Assembly: GCA_949987705.1 (NCBI GenBank)
Contig: CATLJY010000267.1
Location: forward strand, 1 to 64,000
Origin: Thereva unica
Taxonomy: Eukaryota; Arthropoda; Insecta; Diptera; Therevidae
Reading direction: 5' to 3'
DNA: 64,000 nt
Under the pieces are notes generated by a model. The model was not told the DNA's origin. It did not search any database and saw nothing but the letters and a program-made list of their open reading frames with translations. This document shows positions 61,090 to 64,000 of the stretch, in pieces (the first letter of the stretch is position 1; each line of letters begins with the position of its first letter). A program made the translations under genes and the position numbers.

Positions 61090-63190
61090 TTTGTTGCTAG
61101 AACCCGTAGACGGTTTAACGTAGACTTTCTACAGGAGGGCGTTAAAAAGCGGGAATTTGCTGGAAACCTGCAAGAATTATTAAACTAGCAAACCGTTTCT
61201 GACGACACAAATATTGAAGAGCTGTGGAGCACGACAAAGGGCGCAATATTGACGGCTGCGGAAACGAGCATCGGTTATGTCCAAAGAAACCAGCAACACT
61301 GGATCTCGGATACAGCCTGGCAAAAAATAGAACGTAGGAGAGCCCTCAAAAATAACGTAAACTCTACAAGCGACCCCGAAAGACGTTACCAACTTGAACG
61401 GGAATACTCCCAATTACACCGGGAGGTTAAGAAAGGTGTCCGGCGTGATAAAAGGCAGTAGATAAATGAGCTCGCAGAAAAAGCGGGAAACTCGGCAAAC
61501 ACAGGCAACAGTAAGGTGCTGTACCAAATTACTAAACAGCTCTCGGGAAAGCACTCTACTAAAAAGCATGCCGTTAAGAGTGCGGATGGAAGGATGCTGT
61601 GCAACGTCGAGGAGCAACTCCAACGATGGAGAGATTACTTCTTTGTCGCCCTGAATGGTTCACTTCTACAGCAACCTCAGGAAACCAGCAACAATGCACA
61701 GCCAATAAGAATCACCACCCGGGCCCCATCCAGGACGGAAATAGTAACCGCAATTCATACGATGGCCAATGGAAAAGCTAGCATCCCACCAGAATTGTTG
61801 AAAGCCGACTCAAGTCTCATAGCAGATGTGCTTCTGCCAATCCTGGAAATAGCATGGAACACCTGTACCTTTCCGGAGGATTGGACGGAAGGTATCATAG
61901 TCAAAATACCAAAAAACGGGGACCTAACAATATATGTACGACAAGGGGAACTGTTTACTATCTACAGTTGGCAAAATCCCACTCCCATATATTACTATCT
62001 ATGTAGGATAAGAGAGGCAGTAGACCGAACGCTTAGAAGGAAGCAGGCCGGATTCAGGAAAGACCGCTCATGTATTGATCATATTAATACCTTGAGAATC
62101 ATAATTGCTTTCGTAGATTATAAGAAAGCGTTCGACTCGGTTAATAGGAGCTTTATATGGCAGGCACTACGGCGACGTGGATTGCCTGATAAAATAATAG
62201 AATTGATAAAAGCCCTATATAACAATTCCAAATGCAGAGTTCTCCATAATGGAAAATTATCCGACAGCTTTGAGGTGAGCTCAGGAGTACGACAAGGATG
62301 CCTACTTTCGCCTTTACTATTTTTTATAGTAATAAATGACATCCTTGCCGGCGCTCTAGATAGTAGAACAGGCGGAATACAATGGGGTTTGCTAGACCGT
62401 TTTAAGGATCTCTACTACGCAGATGATATCTGTTTGCTGGCCCACAGACACCAGGACCTCAAAAACATGTTTAACGATTTGGCAACAGAAAGTAGTCCAG
62501 CAGGCTTAAGGATAAATCCGACTACAACTAAAGAAATGCGGATAAATACAAACACCATTGAACGGACTGCGCTGAATAACCGTGACGTGGAACTGGTAGA
62601 TAAATTCTGCTACCTCTAATATTATTACCGAAAATGGCGGTGCCGAAGAAGTTGTCAGTCAGAATAAATTAGGCACGGGACGCATATGCATGCCTGTCCC
62701 GCATATGGAGATCAACGGAGATCTGAACTAACACCAAGTTGCGACTGTTAAACTCCAACGTTAAGGCAGAACTTTTGTACGGTTGCAAAACATGGAAAGT
62801 CACCCAATTCATCACAGGGCGCCTACAAGTCTTCATCAACAGATGCCTGCGTCGTATCCTAAAAATCCGCTGGCAGGATAGAAATTCAAACGAAAAACTA
62901 TGGCGCCGTGCCGGCCAAGAAAGGATAGACGACCAAATCAGGCGAAGGAAATGGAATTGGGTTGGCCACACCTTGCGACGCGAAAACGAAAATCTAGTAA
63001 AACAGGCCCTTGACTGGAATCCGCAAGGTTCCCGTCGAATCGTAAGACCTAGAACAACGTGGAGGAGAACCCTACTAGCAGAAGCCGCAACAACTGGGAG
63101 ATCCAGTTCGGAGCTGAGAGCTGTCGCGCAAAACAGAGTCCGCTGGAGGGCAACTGTTTCCGCCCTATGTCCCATGAGGGATTAAAGGAG
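61090..63190 (+). pseudogene. 5'-truncated LINE, reverse transcriptase with stops
   Basis: Coding homology starts near RRRFNVDFLQEGVKKREF. Stops occur at about 61182 and 61459. The main frame 61516-62619 holds ADGRMLCNVEEQLQRW, CTFPEDWTEGIIVKIPKNGD, AGFRKDRSCIDHINTLR, FVDYKKAFDSVNR, GVRQGCLLSPLLF and catalytic LYYADDICLL. After a shift near 62620 the second frame 62739-63185 carries LLYGCKTWKVT, FINRCLRRILKIRW and WNWVGHTLRRENENLVKQAL. The 3' end has ATG/GAT repeats. RTE-like by overall style; a relative fragment is at 38640-39110. Confidence 0.88.
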
Positions 63191-64000
63191 CACAATGATG
63201 AAAATGATGATGATCTACAGTAAAAAGCCAGAAGTGCTTAAGTGCAAATTTGACGATTTTGAGTTTATTGCATTTTTGTATTCAGTATTTTATTCTTAAT
63301 CATTGGTATAATTCTTGTCTTAAACTGAGCTGTGGTTGCTGAGCTATTGGAGCGACAAAAATGGTTTTGTGCACAATTCTGTATCTAAAAGAATCTTTGA
63401 AGGCGATTATCTCGAAACACTTATTTTGCACTTAGACACTTCTGGCTGTGTACTGTAGTGATGTGTTTGTTGTGAATGCTTGTGTGCTGTGAATGCAGCA
63501 ATGCAGAAAAACTTGAAAGTAGCCCGACATTTGCGTGGCATGCATTCCATTAACGGAATATTCCGTTCGCATTTGAATACACACACTGCAATATTATCTG
63601 TCAGAGAATTCAACGCATGCACGCTTGGATATGTCACCAGCTTTACTCCTGAGGCTGCAGAACAGGTCGAAGCTTTGTGTTGAACTTGAAAGATTAAATA
63701 GAGATGTGGGGAAGAGGAGGGAAAAATGGTAAAGCTAACTACTTCTATCTTTATTTTTCGAAAATCTATGTATACATAAAATACATGTTTATACATTGTG
63801 CATAAAAAATTAGCTCATTTTTTGCAAAGACTGTAGCTCGTTTTGAACTTCGTGAGAAAAATTCGTTCGTCAATAATTCAAGATCGATTTCTTCAACTTC
63901 ATAATGATAAATATGCAGCATTGTAAGGCTGAGTGTTCAATCTTCGTTGACCTTCGCCCCGGAAGGTAACTTTTCAGTTGTTTTAGTACTGAAAAACTTC
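63191..64000. other. No recognised feature
   Basis: AT-rich sequence. Frames at 63407-63796 and 63480-63683 overlap on opposite strands and neither has a recognisable domain. Confidence 0.4.

Noticed and set aside
63407..63796. Frame at the right edge
   Set aside because: Overlaps an opposite-strand frame, has no domain and no support.

Overview
The window reads as repeat-rich DNA from a higher dipteran, possibly a tephritid-like fly. The basis is an AT-rich background, one host-type serine protease homologue gene with very short introns (48 and 53 bp), and BEL/Pao, LOA-type, hAT and Polinton elements typical of insects. Nearly everything else is mobile DNA, much of it nested, and many insertion boundaries can be fixed by target-site duplications (TSDs) readable in the sequence.

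Layout. 1-2236: flank with an old LINE fragment and a tandem duplication. 2243-17377: a complete-ended Polinton/Maverick (endogenous virus-like element) with ~640 bp inverted repeats, 6-bp TSD TTTATA, and genes for protein-primed DNA polymerase B, major and minor capsid proteins, maturation protease, a phospholipase A2-like protein, packaging ATPase, a DUF8207-type protein, a collagen/fibre-like protein, a chromodomain integrase and several small unknowns. 17622-34057: BEL-1, a BEL/Pao retrotransposon (526-bp LTRs, TSD ATACC), interrupted by a hAT transposon (20667-25931, TSD TCCATGAT), itself containing a second hAT-like element and a MITE, and by a CR1/Jockey-group LINE (26988-31379). 34338-35188: the host serine protease homologue, a predicted pseudoenzyme. 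36030-39100: decayed LINE pieces. 39179-60988: candidate large TTAA-flanked DNA transposon carrying an uncharacterised DDE-like gene. That gene is split by BEL-2 (42087-56050, 1311-bp LTRs, TSD CATAC), by a truncated LINE and by a MITE; BEL-2 in turn holds an apparently intact LOA-type LINE (47678-52718). A palindromic CACTG element and a Harbinger-like element lie in the same transposon outside the gene. 61090-63190: another LINE. 63190-64000: nothing recognised.

How it works together. In the Polinton the polymerase and integrase copy and insert the element, and the capsid, protease and ATPase genes form a virion-morphogenesis set. The polymerase, integrase and both capsid genes are open, but the phospholipase and ATPase genes each carry a one-base frameshift, so this copy looks recently active but not complete. 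The protease gene has no upstream ATG; its frame joins the phospholipase frame at a canonical -1 slippery heptamer (A AAA AAC) directly before the phospholipase stop, a candidate programmed frameshift. The most interesting other signals are the adenine-free 1.5-kb minisatellite with two-tier G-quadruplex motifs, hairpins inside the Polinton termini, and the TTAA transposon with its unclassified gene. All family assignments are by eye from motifs; no search was run.
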